Origin: Cardiocondyla obscurior | Taxonomy: Eukaryota > Arthropoda > Insecta > Hymenoptera > Formicidae | NCBI RefSeq assembly: GCF_019399895.1 | Contig: NC_091883.1 | Location: 4,692,377 to 4,756,376, forward strand | DNA: 64,000 bases | Reading direction: 5' to 3' | Shown: positions 61,801 to 64,000 of the stretch, one piece after another | Layout: every line of letters begins with the position of its first letter | How positions within the stretch are numbered: the first letter of the stretch is position 1 | Notes under the pieces: generated by a model | What the model saw: the letters and a program-made list of their open reading frames with translations, nothing else | What the model was told of the DNA's origin: nothing | Databases searched by the model: none | Position numbers and translations under genes: made by a program

Positions 61801-63058
61801 GAGCTTGGCGCTTTATTCCAGGGCTCGCTATGCGTCGTTCGATGCCGCGGCAAAGTCATCCGCTTACACGACGATATTGTATTTACTCGCGAAACTAACT
61901 GCAAACTAGCACGCGCGCGCGAAACTTCGTTAGAGGTAGCACGTGCTACTGCTGCTGCCGTCGCCGCGATACCGCGGACGGACGGGGCGGAAACTCCGCG
62001 CCGCGGAACACCCGCTCGCTGCTCGTCTCCCGGATAATTAAAACTTTCCGCGCGAATGTAATTCCACGAACGAGACGCGCGCCCGTTGTTCCGCAGCCTC
62101 CTTATCGCACGGGCCGGCCATTTAGCAGTGAGACGTGAAATTGTGATTGTTGTACCTCGCGCGGTCTTTCCTCTCCGACTCCTCTCCCCTTTGTTCGCGA
62201 TGGTACTTTACGACGGCAAAGGAGCCGCATACCGCGCCCGGACGTCTCTAAATTCGAGATTCCGCGCTGAATCTCCTCTCGTTGCCGCCCGCGTGTAATT
62301 ATAATAACGCCAGGTTAATCCGCCGTATTTATGTTTCCGTATATCGCGCAACTTTGTACATATTTCTTTTCGCGAGACCGACGGCTTTTATTACTTGACG
62401 ATGGTGCGATACGAGGACCCCGGGGTGCCGGCGACGATTCAGCGTTCAGGAGTTAATCGACAGCGAAGCCTGCACGGGCGACGCTTTTCCCCGATAAGCG
62501 CCGTCGCTCGTTTCGCGCGGGATTATTACCGCCTTCTCGTCGGGTCCGTCGTTACCTGTCTCTTCGCGACCTATTAAATCCCCGTAGCCGGAGGAACAAA
62601 ATTCGTCCTCCTCGGAGGGATAAGTAACGGGCGCGTGAATTAATTACGCGCTCGTCTTCTTGCGTATCGACGACCGATGCAGCCCGCGCGCTTGTTACAG
62701 GAGAACCGTTTTGCAGACGGCTCGGCGATGGCGGCCGGGACGCGACGAAAATTTATTTACCTAATTAAGCGGCGCACCGGTCGTTCGCGACGAAACGCCG
62801 CCGGGCATATCGGGCGGTCGGGCGGCAGCTCTCGCGGATTAATTCGGGGGAGGGTGGAAGAGACCCCAGGGCGATCGTACTTCGTTAAATGAAAAGCATT
62901 ACGATGTAAAGGAGAAAAGGAAGGAGAAAAAAGAAAAGACCGCGGCTAAAACCTACTCGACAGGTCGACTCTCGTTTCCTCGTTTGGCCTCGCGAGCTAC
63001 TAATGCGCCGCTCCGCCGCGCCGTGATGGATTGATAACGATCGATCTTGCGCGATCGC

Positions 63059-63147
63059 AAAAAAAAAAGAAAAAAAAAATTGGAGATACCGCGAGACCGT
63101 GTCCGCGCCGGGAAAGCGATTACAGAAGAAAAAAAAAAAAAAAGAAA
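63059..63147. repeat. Two A-rich tracts
   Basis: A runs with single G interruptions at about 63059-63079 and 63127-63147, separated by CpG-rich sequence. Read in frame they give lysine runs in a spurious open frame. Confidence 0.8.
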
Positions 63148-64000
63148 AATCGGTAGACACGGCGGCATTTGCATAGGTACGCGCACCGACGGCGGCTTTA
63201 TATTATCGCGATTCACCCAGCATCCGTTCCCGTACTGTAAATACTGGAAATGTGTCGGTTGCTTCATTATTCGCGTGTAAGCGCATCGCCATGTCTGTCT
63301 TTGTCTCTGTCCTTTTCTCTCTCTTCATCTCTCTTTCTTTCCCTTTTTCCTTTCGTCTGTTAATTTCCGCCGTCGCGGCGATAAGTACCCGCATACGTGT
63401 AAAAAACGTGTAGGGAGAGAATTCCTCGGTAACGCCACGCGTGCATCTCGCACAAACTCATTTGTAATATGCGGTATCAAGGGCGGAAACGCGACTCGCA
63501 GATAATTTCCGTTGTTTATGCGTTTATTATGCACTTGCATTTACGCATTTATTTCCTTCGCGAATAACGTACCGAACGGCATGGGCATGCGAGCCATTCG
63601 TTCCTCGTGTGTCGGAAGTCGAGTTTTGCGAAAATTAAAATTAACATCATCGCATGAATTTAAACACGCGACGAGCGAAATCGGGCACTTTAATTTTATC
63701 AATCGGTCGCATGATTGCTCTCTCGCTATAAATTCTCATTGCGATGAAAAGCTAGTCGGAAAAGTGACATTAATTCGGAGCGCTATGAATTTTCTTGGCT
63801 GCGTAACCGACGGTCCATTTACGCGTGGCATACGGTTCTATTTGGTTTCTTACAAAGCGAATTCGCTAAACGGTATAAATGAAAATTAATCGAACTACAG
63901 CGCTGTGCGGTGTTTCTGCGCTAATTTGAACGCCCGGTTTATCATTTTCGAAAGAAGCCTGACCGTGCTTCATTTAAACAAAAGTTAATTAAACAGGAAA

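Larger units (their letters stand above)
43980..64000. other. Presumed intronic or intergenic DNA; no gene recognised
   Basis: AT-rich patches at about 44480-44720, 46640-46990, 48470-48800, 52720-53060 and 60960-61140 alternate with CpG-rich DNA. Contains perfect palindromes at 45429-45447 and 51273-51293, a purine tract at 47307-47404, and A or T tracts near 46104, 50788, 58853, 63059 and 63127. Open frames on both strands near 52400-52684, 54471-54905 and 60044-60299 are unrecognised and overlap each other antiparallel. No Gly-X-Y exon was found. Confidence 0.45.

Noticed and set aside
1..64000. CRISPR arrays, operons, rRNA genes, phage or bacterial mobile elements
   Set aside because: No regularly spaced repeats, no ribosome-binding-site/ORF packing and no rRNA-like sequence were seen. 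The window is typical animal nuclear DNA.

Overview
The window looks like nuclear DNA from an insect, most likely a hymenopteran and plausibly an ant. Three things point that way. CpG dinucleotides are abundant everywhere, including non-coding DNA. CpG-rich stretches alternate with short AT-rich patches. Dinucleotide CT, GGAA and poly-A/poly-T microsatellites are scattered through very gene-poor sequence. There are no operons, no bacterial-style gene packing, no rRNA and no CRISPR array. I recognised no tRNA and no canonical insect microRNA when reading by eye. The species assignment is inference.

Only one protein-coding segment can be defended. It is an exon on the + strand (coding part 8995-9682) encoding the N-terminal 229 residues of a type II single-pass membrane protein. 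The order is: short basic cytoplasmic tail, membrane segment (about 36-55), long coiled coil built from four degenerate repeats (85-214), a furin-type RPKR site (217-220), and a CNCPP-G junction. The reading frame then meets a consensus splice donor, AG|GTAAGT, after the first base of a glycine codon. This is the architecture of a transmembrane collagen (types XIII/XXIII/XXV and the insect relatives of CG42342) or of a colmedin. The Gly-X-Y exons would lie downstream, and I found none in this window.

Layout: 1-7879 is upstream, apparently intergenic DNA. The segment 7880-8994 is a CpG-rich promoter or 5'-leader region with two possible upstream ORFs, a GCC repeat and a GT-rich repeat. The exon is 8995-9682. 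Everything from 9683 to 64000 is best read as a very large first intron, or intron plus intergenic DNA if the gene ends early. It holds microsatellites, homopolymer tracts, small tandem duplications, palindromes and AT-rich patches, with no convincing second exon.

The more interesting leads are: (i) repeat-expanded coiled coil plus furin site, suggesting a shed collagen ectodomain; (ii) tandem AATAAA signals with a GU/U-rich tract about 135 bases into the intron, which could yield a collagen-less membrane isoform; (iii) a 510-base open segment at 31737-32246 flanked by a good branch point, acceptor and donor, phase 1 at both ends; (iv) a dense cluster of AATATTC palindromes containing a STAT-type TTCNNNGAA site at 38897-38946; (v) a perfect 30-bp tandem duplication at 37741-37800. 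None of these could be tested by database search or expression data here.
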